Made by a program: the position numbers and the translations under genes. A DNA stretch of 64,000 nucleotides from Cellulophaga fucicola (GTDB lineage: Bacteria > Bacteroidota > Bacteroidia > Flavobacteriales > Flavobacteriaceae): positions 372,001-436,000 of the forward strand of contig NZ_FPIY01000002.1 of the NCBI RefSeq assembly GCF_900119145.1, read 5' to 3'. Numbering within the stretch: position 1 is the first letter of the stretch; each line of letters begins with the position of its first letter. The notes beneath the pieces were generated by a model. The model saw only the letters and a list, made by a program, of their open reading frames with translations, was not told the origin of the DNA and made no database searches. Shown here in pieces: positions 17,127-26,732 of the stretch.

Positions 17127-17475
17127 TATAAACATTATACATTTATGCTCAGCTATGTGCTAATACGCCAAAATTATTTGTTCTATTCTGACAGGACAAA
17201 TGAAAACAAAAAAAATGAAAAAACTAATATTCAAATAAAAAAAATGAAAAAAATAATTTCTGCTTAACATTTAAAAAACACAACAACAAAAAACACCTTT
17301 AAAATTAGGAATTAAAACGTTTTTAATATCAAAATAAAAAGCTAAAAAAAAGATTATTTTACAAAAAACAACAAACAAATTGCATTCTATTAGTACACTA
17401 GCGTACATTAGTTCTGCTATTTTATAGCTTTATATTGCTAAAGAACACAAAAAACTAACACTATAGTCACCCACT
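17127..17475. other. A-rich upstream region of the cNMP/CBS gene
   Basis: About 350 very A-rich bases. Two near-copies of aaaaaaaatgaaaaaa lie near 17208 and 17238. The region must hold the promoter of the plus-strand gene at 17476, but no box matches TAnnTTTG fully. No ORF is supported. Confidence 0.4.
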
Positions 17476-19398
17476 ATGAAAAATACTATTTCGCACAGAG
17501 TAGCAGATTTCTTAAAAAACTACCCTCCTTTTAATCAATTATTATTAGAAGAGTTACAAGAATTATCTACTCAGATTTCTATAGTTTACAAAGAAAAAGA
17601 TGCTATTATATTTAATGAGAATGATGCACCTCACTCTCATTTTTATATTATACATAAAGGAGCTGTGTCTCTAAATAAAACCCAAACAAATACTATTGTC
17701 GATATCTGTGACGAGGGAGATATATTTGGCTTACGTCCTTTAATTGCTAATGAAAATTACAAAATGGAAGCCAAAGCGCATGAAGAAAGTATTCTTTACG
17801 CCATACCAATAACTACATTTAAACCTTATGCAACCAGCAATAGAGAGGTTGGTAATTTTTTAATAGACAGTTTTGCTTCTAATACAAGAAACCCCTATTC
17901 TAAGAGTCACAGAGGAACTTTATATGGCGAACCAGAAAGCACAGAAATTTACAATCCTAGTACCGAGTTATTAGATTTACAACCCGTTAAGTATTCTAAA
18001 AAACTTGTTAGCTGTTCTCCTAAAACACAAGCTAAGGTGTTAGCTGCTAAAATGACAAGTAAAAATGTTGGAGCTATTTTAGTGTTAGAAGATAAAATGC
18101 CTATTGGCATTATTACAGATAAAGATTTACGCAATAAAATTGTCACAGGACAATTACCTATTTCTGCACCAGCTAGTGAAATAATGACATCTCCTGTAAT
18201 TACATATTCTAAAAAATTAACCATTACGCAGGCGCAAATGGCTATGATAAAAAGCAATATTAGTCATTTATGCTTAACCAAAGACGGCACAGTAAATTCT
18301 AAAGCTGTTGGTATATTATCTAAACATGATGTTATGCTGGCCGTTGGTAACAACCCTACCGTTTTAATAAAGGCAATAAAAAGAGCTACTAGAACCAAAG
18401 AAATTAAACAAGTTAGAAAAGGTATAATGATGCTTCTAAGAGGCTATTTAGACCAGAACATACCTATGACTTTAATTTCTAAAATAATATCTGAACTTAA
18501 TGATGCTTGCATTAAACAAATAATTAAAAACTCTTTAGCAAAACTAGATACACCGCCGCCTGTAACTTTTGCTTGGCTTGCATTGGGTAGCCAAGGTAGA
18601 AGTGAGCAACTTTTGCATACAGACCAAGATAATGCGCTAGTGTTTGAAGATGTAGCTCCTGAAGACTTAGAAGAAACCAGAGCCTTTTTTATACATTTTG
18701 CTAAACAGGTTACACAACGACTTAATGTTATTGGGTACGAGTATTGCCCTGCAGAGATGATGGCATCTAACCCTAGCTGGTGTTTAAGTTTAAGCGAATG
18801 GAAAAAGAATGTTACTACTTGGATTACCAATCCTGGACAAGACGAAGTTTTATTATCCTCCATTTTTTTTGATTATAATAATGTTTACGGCAATCACGAT
18901 CTAGTATCAGACCTATCAGACCATATATTTAAAACAGCCAAAAACTACCCTAGCTTTTTTTTACACTTAGCTAGTGGTGCATTACAGAACCCGTCACCTA
19001 CAGGATTCTTTAGACAATTTTTAGTAGAACAAGATGGTGCAAATAAAGATTCTTTTGATATTAAAAGAAGAGCCTTAATGCCACTAACAGATGCCGCTAG
19101 AGTACTTCTTTTATCTCACTCTATAAAATCTATAAATTACACTGCAGAGCGTTTTGAAAAACTAGCCGAATTAGAACCTAATAACGCAGAACTTTTTATA
19201 GCTGCTTCTTATGCTACAAAAGCACTATTAAAATTTAGAACCAAACAAGGTTTAGCCCATAACGACTCTGGCAGGTACATATCTTTAAATAAGCTTACAA
19301 AAGCAGAAAAAATAAAACTTAAACGTACCTTTAGAACTATAAAAGAAATACAAGACCTTGTATACATTAGATTTAAAGTATCAACACTTTTAAGATGA
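17476..19398 (+). CDS. cNMP-binding, CBS-pair and DUF294 nucleotidyltransferase-like signalling protein
   Basis: 640 residues with three modules. An N-terminal cyclic-nucleotide-binding-like beta-barrel covers about 15-130. Two CBS domains cover about 170-295 (GAILVLEDKMPIGIITDKDL is the first). A DUF294 nucleotidyltransferase-like domain starts near residue 360 with GSQGRSEQ and the acidic pair TDQDNA, followed by a helical DUF294 C-terminal domain. The order suggests an adenylate- or cNMP-sensing regulator, possibly a nucleotidylyltransferase in the GlnE/GlnD style; substrates are unknown. It overlaps the exonuclease gene by 4 bases. Confidence 0.88.
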   Translation: MKNTISHRVADFLKNYPPFNQLLLEELQELSTQISIVYKEKDAIIFNENDAPHSHFYIIHKGAVSLNKTQTNTIVDICDEGDIFGLRPLIANENYKMEAKAHEESILYAIPITTFKPYATSNREVGNFLIDSFASNTRNPYSKSHRGTLYGEPESTEIYNPSTELLDLQPVKYSKKLVSCSPKTQAKVLAAKMTSKNVGAILVLEDKMPIGIITDKDLRNKIVTGQLPISAPASEIMTSPVITYSKKLTITQAQMAMIKSNISHLCLTKDGTVNSKAVGILSKHDVMLAVGNNPTVLIKAIKRATRTKEIKQVRKGIMMLLRGYLDQNIPMTLISKIISELNDACIKQIIKNSLAKLDTPPPVTFAWLALGSQGRSEQLLHTDQDNALVFEDVAPEDLEETRAFFIHFAKQVTQRLNVIGYEYCPAEMMASNPSWCLSLSEWKKNVTTWITNPGQDEVLLSSIFFDYNNVYGNHDLVSDLSDHIFKTAKNYPSFFLHLASGALQNPSPTGFFRQFLVEQDGANKDSFDIKRRALMPLTDAARVLLLSHSIKSINYTAERFEKLAELEPNNAELFIAASYATKALLKFRTKQGLAHNDSGRYISLNKLTKAEKIKLKRTFRTIKEIQDLVYIRFKVSTLLR

Positions 19399-20060
19399 TA
19401 AATTTCTTCAAAAAAAAGAATACAGACTTACCCGATTTTTGGGTGAATTACGAAAACCTGTTTGTAACAAAACAAGATCAGAAATTAGAAGACATTACGT
19501 TTGTTGTTCTAGATACAGAAACTACTGGTTTTAGTTATGAAGAAGATCGTATGCTATGTATTGGCGCATTAAAACTTATAAAAAATAATATTAATGTTAG
19601 TACTAGTTTTGAGATTTTTATACATCAAGACCACTACAACCAACAAACCGCCGAGATTCACGGAATTTTAAAAGAAGGTAAAGCTACCAGATTAGAAGAA
19701 TTAGAAACTTTAAAATTATTTATAGCCTACTTAGGCAATGGAGTTATTGTGGCTCACCACGCAGGTTTTGATGTTACATTTATAAACACAGCTCTAGAAA
19801 GGCACGGATTACCTAAACTAAAAAATAAGATTTTAGATACTTCTACACTCTACAAAAAGACACTTATTAGATCTAATTTATTACACAAAAAAGAACATTA
19901 TTCTTTAGATGAATTGGCAGAAAAATTTAATATCTCTGTAAAAGACAGACATACTGCCCTTGGCGATGCTTATATTACTGCAATTGCCTTTCTTAAGATT
20001 TTATCAAAATTAAAAGAGAAGAATATTTCTACTTTAAAACAATTATTGCGAATTTACTAA
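19395..20060 (+). CDS. 3'-5' exonuclease, DnaQ/PolC-epsilon type
   Basis: 221 residues of the DEDDh exonuclease family. ExoI is LDTETTGF with Asp40 and Glu42, ExoII is VAHHAGFDVTFIN, and ExoIII contains His and Asp in RHTALGDAYIT. It probably trims DNA 3' ends in the cytosol. Its start overlaps the previous stop (ATGA), so the pair is translationally coupled; the same two-gene pairing of a cNMP/CBS/DUF294 protein with a DnaQ-type exonuclease is widespread in bacteria, which suggests a functional link. Confidence 0.9.
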   Translation: MINFFKKKNTDLPDFWVNYENLFVTKQDQKLEDITFVVLDTETTGFSYEEDRMLCIGALKLIKNNINVSTSFEIFIHQDHYNQQTAEIHGILKEGKATRLEELETLKLFIAYLGNGVIVAHHAGFDVTFINTALERHGLPKLKNKILDTSTLYKKTLIRSNLLHKKEHYSLDELAEKFNISVKDRHTALGDAYITAIAFLKILSKLKEKNISTLKQLLRIY

Positions 20061-20080
20061 GTACAATTATCTATAAAAAA

Positions 20081-20113
20081 AAGCACCAAATCCTTATATA
20101 GGTTTTGGTGCTT
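20081..20113. terminator. Bidirectional terminator
   Basis: Stem aagcaccaaatcc / ggttttggtgctt with one mismatch and a 7-base loop, A-tract before and T-tract after. It lies between the convergent exonuclease and HMA lipoprotein genes. Confidence 0.85.
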
Positions 20114-20138
20114 TTATATTTTTAAAAAATAGTATAAT

Positions 20139-20555
20139 CTATTCTTCTAAACTCATTGCCATTTCGTGATCGTATTTACAACAAGCAGGTAATTCTTTGT
20201 AAGCGTCTTCACTACCTACAGATTTTTCCGTGTCATAACCAGAAGCTGCTATAGCATTATGCAAAGCTTCCTCGTTTGTTTTATCGCCATTAAAAGCTAT
20301 GGTAATTTGTTTCTTTTTTACATCCCAATTTGCACTAGAAACACCCTCTACTGACTTAGCTGCCTTTTCTATAGTACTTTTACACATAGCACAATTACCA
20401 CGCACACCAAAAGTAGCTTTGGCCGTAGCCAACTCATTTTCAACAGCCACAGTTGTAGTTTCATTAGCTTCCTCTGTTGTTTGCTTTGCTTCATTTTTAC
20501 AACTTGCAAAGGCTAACAAACCTAATACAGCTGTACTCAAAATCATCTTTTTCAT
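20139..20555 (-). CDS. Heavy-metal-associated (HMA) domain lipoprotein
   Basis: 138 residues. A lipobox-like signal ends at Cys19 (AFASC). An HMA ferredoxin-like domain follows with a CxxC metal site at Cys55 and Cys58 (NCAMC), and a C-terminal segment has a CC pair (ACCKYDHEM). It probably binds copper(I) in the periplasm, attached to a membrane. It is the last gene of the copper cluster, 43 bases after cusB, and would pass metal to or buffer for the efflux pump. Confidence 0.85.
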   Translation of the reverse strand: MKKMILSTAVLGLLAFASCKNEAKQTTEEANETTTVAVENELATAKATFGVRGNCAMCKSTIEKAAKSVEGVSSANWDVKKKQITIAFNGDKTNEEALHNAIAASGYDTEKSVGSEDAYKELPACCKYDHEMAMSLEE

Positions 20556-20598
20556 AGTTGTTAATTATTTAGTTGTTAATATAATTATTTTTGTTTTC

Positions 20599-22365
20599 TT
20601 ATTCTACAATTTGATTAATTTCTCCACAATTAAGCATTGCTTCTCCAAAATACGGATTAACAACACTATCTTCTTTACTTAACCAAAAAGCACCTTTATT
20701 ACTGTCTGCCATTGGACAAAAATGGCTGTATATTTTTTTATTCACTCCAAAAACTTCTATAGAACTTAATAGTTTTGCTGATATATTTTTAAAATGCTTA
20801 CGTTGTTCTTTTATATCTTCTGATACTACAAAAAGCTGAGTTTCTTTTTTTATGGGACTGATAAACAATTCTCCTTTTTTACGAGCGTCTTCAGTTTTTA
20901 AAAGATTTAAATTTACTTTTTCTATTTGCTGAAGCATTTCTTTTGCATTCTTGGTTGATGCTGCTACGTTCTCATTAATTAAATCATCTTTCACTAAAAT
21001 ATAAGATTCTAAAACAGCTGCTAGCTCATCTTGAAAATCTTTAGACACTTTAATCCTTACATTTTTAGCGACTTTATCAGATTTCATTTTCATATGACTT
21101 TCGTGCCCTGTAATTGTTTTTCCTCCTGACTTATTCATCATAGATTTTTTCCCTTGTAACTGTGCTGCAGCATCTACAGTAAAAGCTCCATTGGTTACAA
21201 CCTCATCGCCATTATTTAATCCGCTTACAACTTCATAATTAGCTCCAACTTTAGAGCCTAGTTCTATTTCTTTCATTTCAAAAATAGGTTCATTAGACGT
21301 AGCCTTGGTATATACCACAGAACGTTTGCCTGTCCATAAAACTGCTGAAACAGGCACAACTACAACTTGTTTTGTTGTCTCTGTACCTGTTTGTATTTTG
21401 CCTTCTACAAACATTCCAGGTTTAAACACATTGTCTTTATTACTCAAAATAGCTCTAAGTGTTACTGTTCTAGTTTGCGAATTTAAAATTGGGTCTATAT
21501 AAGACACTTTTGCATTAAAAACTTTATTAGGATATGCTTTGGTTACCACTTTAATATCTTGGCCTTTTTTAAATAATGAGATTTGATTTTCGTACACATC
21601 AAAATTTGCCCAAACCGTATTTAAGTTAGATACTTTAAAAATAGGTTTACCATCCATAATATGAGCACCATCACTCACCGTAATTTCTGTTACCACACCA
21701 GACACGTGAGAGTATATTGTAAAACTCGTTTTTACATTGCCTGTTTTTACAACCTCATCTAGTTGTGGCCCGTGTACTTTCCAGTTTTTAAATTTTGTTT
21801 GTACAGCTTTATATAATTGTGGCTGGGACGCTCTTAATTTGTATGCCGTAATTAACTCTTGTTGAGCTGCAATTAACTCGGGCGAATATATTTTAGCAAC
21901 AGCCTGCCCTCTACTTACTTTTTCACCTAGAGAGGTAACATATAGCTTTTCTATTCTACCATTAAAATGAGCTGGTTGTATAGCCGTCTCATCATCATTA
22001 ATTACAACCTTACCAGATAAGGTTATACCATCATTGCCATCGGCATTACTTTGCCCAACAACTGTAGTTTCTATATTGGCTAAAGCCATTGCATTTTTTG
22101 TAAGCTTAAATTGATCTGCTAACAAACCTTCTGCACTAGTTTCTGCAGGAATTAAATCCATACCACAAATAGGACAATCGCCAGCTTCTGGTTGCATAAT
22201 CTGCGGATGCATAGAGCACGTCCACATTTCGTTAACCACCGAAGCTTCATTATGGTTATGACTATCTTTAGCTTCTTGTACTCCTGTCGCTCCACCAAAA
22301 AAAAGTTTCCCCAACAAAAGACCCACAACTAAAATAACCGCATACACTAGATATTTTTTCATCAT
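20599..22365 (-). CDS. cusB: RND efflux periplasmic adaptor, CusB type, with metal-binding and DUF3347 domains
   Basis: 588 residues. An N-terminal membrane anchor is followed by a short heavy-metal-binding domain (WTCSMHP and CPICGMDL, about 46-72). The membrane-fusion core (barrel-sandwich, hairpin, beta-barrel) covers about 90-420. A C-terminal DUF3347 domain contains FCPMADSNKGAFWLS and a late Cys. It links the CusA pump to the TolC-like channel and may receive copper or silver directly. It starts immediately after the copA stop. Confidence 0.92.
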   Translation of the reverse strand: MMKKYLVYAVILVVGLLLGKLFFGGATGVQEAKDSHNHNEASVVNEMWTCSMHPQIMQPEAGDCPICGMDLIPAETSAEGLLADQFKLTKNAMALANIETTVVGQSNADGNDGITLSGKVVINDDETAIQPAHFNGRIEKLYVTSLGEKVSRGQAVAKIYSPELIAAQQELITAYKLRASQPQLYKAVQTKFKNWKVHGPQLDEVVKTGNVKTSFTIYSHVSGVVTEITVSDGAHIMDGKPIFKVSNLNTVWANFDVYENQISLFKKGQDIKVVTKAYPNKVFNAKVSYIDPILNSQTRTVTLRAILSNKDNVFKPGMFVEGKIQTGTETTKQVVVVPVSAVLWTGKRSVVYTKATSNEPIFEMKEIELGSKVGANYEVVSGLNNGDEVVTNGAFTVDAAAQLQGKKSMMNKSGGKTITGHESHMKMKSDKVAKNVRIKVSKDFQDELAAVLESYILVKDDLINENVAASTKNAKEMLQQIEKVNLNLLKTEDARKKGELFISPIKKETQLFVVSEDIKEQRKHFKNISAKLLSSIEVFGVNKKIYSHFCPMADSNKGAFWLSKEDSVVNPYFGEAMLNCGEINQIVE

Positions 22366-24861
22366 CTATATTTTTATATTTTTTAATCGCAATGCATTTG
22401 CAATTACAGAAACCGAACTAAAACTCATAGCCAAAGCAGCTATCATTGGAGATAATAACAACCCAAAAACAGGATATAAAACACCTGCAGCAATTGGCAC
22501 ACCAATAGTATTATAGATTAGCGCAAAGAATAAGTTCTGTTTTATATTTTTAAGCACAGCATCACTTAAATTATGTGCTTTAACTATACCGTGTAAATCT
22601 CCTTTTACAAGTGTAATCATTGCGCTCTCTATAGCTACATCTGTACCTGTACCCATTGCTATACCAACATTACTTTTTGCTAAAGCAGGAGCATCATTAA
22701 TACCATCACCAGCCATAGCTACTATTTTACCTTGCTTTTGTAGTTTTTCAACTTCTTCTAACTTATTTTGTGGTAACATACCAGCTTTAAAAGAGGTTAA
22801 ATTAAGTGCGTCTGCTACAGCCTTTGCTGTGTCATAATTATCACCTGTAAGCATAATTACAGCAATACCTTTATCTTGTAATTCTTTAATAGCCTTAGCA
22901 CTAGTTTCTTTAATTTTATCGGATATAACAACATACCCAATAACAGAAGTCTTTATGGCTACATAAGAAACAGTTTTTCCTTGTTTTTGAAACACTTTTA
23001 CTTCTTCTTCCATTGCAGGAGAAATAACAGCATTGGCAAACTCCATCATTTTAGCATTACCTAAGCTTACTTTTTTAGCAGCTACAATACCTTCTACACC
23101 TTTACCTGTTACAGCATTAAATTCATCTATCTTTAAAACTTCAACAGCATTTTCTTTACCATAATTTACAGTAGCCTCTGCTAAAGGATGCTCACTAGAA
23201 TTGTTTAAAGAAGCGATATACTGTGTAATTTTATCTGTACTAAAATCAGCTGAAAAACTACCTACTTTTTCTACTGTAGGTTTACCTTCTGTAATGGTTC
23301 CTGTTTTGTCTACAATTAATGTATCTACTTTATTCATTAATTCTAAAGCCTCTGCATTTTTAATTAAGACACCGTTTTGTGCTCCTTTACCAACACCCAC
23401 CATAATAGACATAGGCGTTGCTAAACCTAACGCACAAGGGCAAGCAATAATTAAAACGGCAATAGAATTTACCAATGCAAAGACGTATGCTGGATCTGGA
23501 CCAAAAACTGCCCAAAGAATAAATGTAACTATAGAAATAAATACCACAATTGGCACAAAGTAACCAGATACTTTATCTGCTAATTTCTGAATTGGAGCAC
23601 GACTACGACTAGCATCATTCACCATTTTTACAATCTGAGAAAGCAATGTATCTGCACCAACTTTTTCTGCTTGCATTAAAAATGATTGATTACCGTTAAT
23701 AGTTCCACTGCTAACCTCATCTTTTACAGTTTTACTCACTGCAATTGGTTCGCCAGAAATCATAGATTCATCTACCGTTGTTTTTCCTTCAGTAATAAAA
23801 CCATCTACCGGTATTTTTTCACCTGGTTTAACTCTTAAAATATCGCCTTTTTCAACGGCATTTACAGAAACCTCTTCTTCTACTCCGTTTACAACTTTAA
23901 CTGCTTTGTTAGGTGCTAGCTTAAGCAACTCTTTTACTGCTGCATTTGTTTTACTATGCGCACGCGCCTCTAACACTTGTCCCATTAAAACTAGCGTTAA
24001 TATTACAGTAGCAGCTTCAAAATAAACGTGTACTGCACCGCTTTCTGTTTTAAACTCGGCCGGAAAAAAATCTGGCATTAACAAACCAAAAACACTAAAC
24101 AACCAAGCTACACCTGCACCAATACCAATTAGCGTAAACATATTTAGATTCCACGTTTTTACACTTCTGTAAGCACGCTCAAAAAACATCCAAGTTGCAT
24201 AAAAAACAACAGGAACAGATAATACTAATTGCACCCAATTCCAATATTTTTGATCTAGAATAGTGTACAATGGGTTATTAGGGAGCATCTCGCTCATTGC
24301 TATTAAAAAAATAGGCAATGTAAACCCTAGTGCTATCCAAAACTTACGAATTAGCTTGTTGTATGTTTTTTCTTCAGCAGAAAGACTAGGTGCCATTGGC
24401 ACTAAGTCCATACCACAAATAGGGCAATCTCCAGGTTCATCTTTTACAACTTCTGGGTGCATGGGACAGGTATATTGTTGTTCTGCAACAGCATTTAAGT
24501 TCTGTTCCTCTACCAAGTCCATACCACAAACTGGACAGTCACCAGCCTCATCATATGTTTTATCTTCTTCACAATGCATTGGACAATAAAAAACACCTGT
24601 TCCTTGCCCTTTAGGTTGTGTTTCTTTTTTAGGAGTATGCACGTGCTCACCTACATTATGTATGCTATATCTGCCGCCATCGTTTTTTAATGCTTCTGAT
24701 AAAGTTTCTAATGCTATATAAGATTCCATCTCTATAACAGCTTCAGATTTTTCTAAATTAACTGCTGCATTAGTTACTCCGTCTATATTAGAAAGTATTT
24801 CTTCTACGTGACCACGACAACCATTACAAGTCATTCCGTGTATGTGATATGTATGTTTCAT
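22366..24861 (-). CDS. copA: Copper-exporting P1B-type ATPase
   Basis: Exports copper(I) from the cytosol at the cost of ATP. The 831 residues hold an HMA domain with GMTCNGC (Cys12, Cys15), two short metal-binding zinc-ribbon-like motifs (CPMHC...CPVCGMDL and CPMHP...CPICGMDL), membrane helices, the ion-channel motif CPC (IACPCALGLA), the phosphorylation site DKTGT, the HP motif (SSEHPLA) and the GDGINDAPAL hinge. The extra metal-binding repeats are common in Bacteroidota relatives. Confidence 0.95.
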   Translation of the reverse strand: MKHTYHIHGMTCNGCRGHVEEILSNIDGVTNAAVNLEKSEAVIEMESYIALETLSEALKNDGGRYSIHNVGEHVHTPKKETQPKGQGTGVFYCPMHCEEDKTYDEAGDCPVCGMDLVEEQNLNAVAEQQYTCPMHPEVVKDEPGDCPICGMDLVPMAPSLSAEEKTYNKLIRKFWIALGFTLPIFLIAMSEMLPNNPLYTILDQKYWNWVQLVLSVPVVFYATWMFFERAYRSVKTWNLNMFTLIGIGAGVAWLFSVFGLLMPDFFPAEFKTESGAVHVYFEAATVILTLVLMGQVLEARAHSKTNAAVKELLKLAPNKAVKVVNGVEEEVSVNAVEKGDILRVKPGEKIPVDGFITEGKTTVDESMISGEPIAVSKTVKDEVSSGTINGNQSFLMQAEKVGADTLLSQIVKMVNDASRSRAPIQKLADKVSGYFVPIVVFISIVTFILWAVFGPDPAYVFALVNSIAVLIIACPCALGLATPMSIMVGVGKGAQNGVLIKNAEALELMNKVDTLIVDKTGTITEGKPTVEKVGSFSADFSTDKITQYIASLNNSSEHPLAEATVNYGKENAVEVLKIDEFNAVTGKGVEGIVAAKKVSLGNAKMMEFANAVISPAMEEEVKVFQKQGKTVSYVAIKTSVIGYVVISDKIKETSAKAIKELQDKGIAVIMLTGDNYDTAKAVADALNLTSFKAGMLPQNKLEEVEKLQKQGKIVAMAGDGINDAPALAKSNVGIAMGTGTDVAIESAMITLVKGDLHGIVKAHNLSDAVLKNIKQNLFFALIYNTIGVPIAAGVLYPVFGLLLSPMIAALAMSFSSVSVIANALRLKNIKI

Positions 24862-24931
24862 TTTGTCTTCTTTTTATACTACAAAATTAAATAGATACTT
24901 CTTCTTTGGTTTTCACAATTCCGATTCTTAT

Positions 24932-25486
24932 TTATACAATTCTGTCTAACGTTTTTCTATCCCAACTTCCTAAGCTTTTATAATCGCTCATAGACATTCC
25001 TGTAACAGTCTTAAATTGCCTTGCCAAATGGCTACTTGTCTTATAATTTAAACTATAGGCTATTTCAGAAAAATTTAACTGCCCTAATTGTATGTGCTCT
25101 TTTACTTTTTCAATTTTTAGGTTGATGGTGTATTTCTCTAAAGTTAAACCTTCAGATTTACTAAAAAGTTTACTTAGAGCGGCTTCTGTTTTTCCAAATT
25201 TCTCTGCTAATGCCTGAAACAAATTCGCAGTTTCTCCTATTTCAATTTTATGAATTAGAGCAACCTTTATTTTTTCTATTAAAGCATCATTATCATTCTC
25301 TATAATTTTAAAACCAGCTTTTTCAAGAGCATTGCTTAAATTACTAAACTCACTTTTTAGCCCTTTAATAGCTACAACCTCTCCTAATTTTAAGGATTCC
25401 ACAGTGTAATCTTCAGTCTTAAAAATATTTAAAACTGATACAATACAACGATTACAAACCATATTTTTTATATAGATAGTTTCCAT
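24932..25486 (-). CDS. HMA-AraC fusion transcription regulator, probable copper sensor
   Basis: 184 residues. The first 65 look like an HMA fold with CxxC at Cys11 and Cys14 (NMVCNRC). Residues about 80-180 are an AraC-type double helix-turn-helix ending in NYKTSSHLARQFKTVTGMS and DYKSLG. A metal-binding domain on a DNA-binding domain, embedded between TolC-like and copA, suggests a one-component copper-responsive activator of this cluster. It starts 2 bases after the TolC-like stop, and a 70-base gap separates it from copA. Confidence 0.85.
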   Translation of the reverse strand: METIYIKNMVCNRCIVSVLNIFKTEDYTVESLKLGEVVAIKGLKSEFSNLSNALEKAGFKIIENDNDALIEKIKVALIHKIEIGETANLFQALAEKFGKTEAALSKLFSKSEGLTLEKYTINLKIEKVKEHIQLGQLNFSEIAYSLNYKTSSHLARQFKTVTGMSMSDYKSLGSWDRKTLDRIV

Positions 25487-25488
25487 TA

Positions 25489-26730
25489 TTACTGTGTTAA
25501 ATAGTTAATTATTGCAAATTGTAAATAATAGTTATAGACTGCATCAATCTGATTTATCTGAAACTTTAATTGTAGTTCTTGCACATCTAATACGTCATTA
25601 AAATCTATTGTTCCTGTCTCGTAACTCCTTATTAAAATTTCTTCTGCATCTTTGGCTTGCTGTATATTCTTAAGTTGTGTGTTGTAATTAATTTTAGCCG
25701 CATTTAAATTTGTTACCGCTTTACTTAATTGTGTTTCTAAAATATTTAATCGTTCTTGTTTTTGCTGTGCAATTTCTTGTTGCAAAAGCTTATTTTGTTT
25801 TGTTTTAGATTTATAACTTTTATTAAAAATAGGAATAGATAACGCTACCATTGGCATTAATACATCTTTACCGTTGTCTGTAAAATTCTGATTAGGTAAT
25901 TCTGTAACGGCTATATAATCTACTCCAAAACCCACTAAAGGCTTACGTTCTTTCTGGTTTAACAATTCAGATTTTTCTATAGATTGATACAGCTTATCAT
26001 ACTTAATTAATTCTGGATGCAACGTAAAATCTTCATCTACAATTTGCATATCATTAGTCGGAAGAAATAATGTTTCTGCTACATTAACCACTTCTTTTTT
26101 ATCTCTATTTAATAATTTATTAAACACAGTTTGTTCTCCTACATATTGCTGTTCTAAAACTTGTCTTAGTTGTTCTATCTCGTTTTGCCTCATTTGTAAA
26201 CGCAACACATCTACCGCAGATGCAGCACCTGTTTCTACAGAAGATAAAGCTAGAGTTTCATACGTTTTTAGCAATTCAAAATTCTCTTTTAAAACTGCCT
26301 GTTTTGCTTTTAAGGCATAAAGGTTATAGTACGACTGTGTTACTGAAACCACTAATTTACGCTTTGCTATAACCACATCTTCAAAGGTTGCATCTACTAA
26401 TGAAGTTGCATAATTTTCTCTAGCAGTAATAGTACCAAACCAAGGCAACATTTGCTTTGCCGATAATTTAAAGCGTTGCGGACCTGTTTTTGTCTCTGGC
26501 TCGCTCACAAAATAACCCGCAGAGAAATCTGTACTTGTCAATGTATTAGATTCGTTTACCTTTTCTAATGCAATACCATAACGCAACTGATACTTCTGAA
26601 TCTCCGGACTGTTCTCCAAAGCTTCATTTATGTATGTTTCTAATTTCTGACCATTACTTAAGTGAAAAACTAAAAGTGAAAAACTAAAAAAAATGACTTT
26701 GCTTGTGATATTATGATTGTTATTTTTCAT
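25489..26730 (-). CDS. TolC-family outer-membrane efflux protein, CusC-like
   Basis: Outer-membrane channel for the CusAB pump. 413 residues, mostly long coiled helices of the OEP type in two repeats, with a signal peptide ending near LSNGQ. I chose ATG 26730 (MKNNNHN) because it follows the cusA stop by two bases; the in-frame ATG at 26775 lies inside cusA and does not resemble a signal peptide. The signal peptide contains a perfect 14-base tandem duplication (26661-26688). Confidence 0.9.
   Translation of the reverse strand: MKNNNHNITSKVIFFSFSLLVFHLSNGQKLETYINEALENSPEIQKYQLRYGIALEKVNESNTLTSTDFSAGYFVSEPETKTGPQRFKLSAKQMLPWFGTITARENYATSLVDATFEDVVIAKRKLVVSVTQSYYNLYALKAKQAVLKENFELLKTYETLALSSVETGAASAVDVLRLQMRQNEIEQLRQVLEQQYVGEQTVFNKLLNRDKKEVVNVAETLFLPTNDMQIVDEDFTLHPELIKYDKLYQSIEKSELLNQKERKPLVGFGVDYIAVTELPNQNFTDNGKDVLMPMVALSIPIFNKSYKSKTKQNKLLQQEIAQQKQERLNILETQLSKAVTNLNAAKINYNTQLKNIQQAKDAEEILIRSYETGTIDFNDVLDVQELQLKFQINQIDAVYNYYLQFAIINYLTQ
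26661..26688. repeat. 14-base perfect tandem repeat, two copies, in the TolC-like signal peptide
   Basis: The unit agtgaaaaactaaa occurs twice head to tail. Because 14 is not a multiple of 3, gain or loss of one unit would shift the reading frame of the channel gene just after its start. Confidence 0.7.
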
Positions 26731-26732
26731 TT

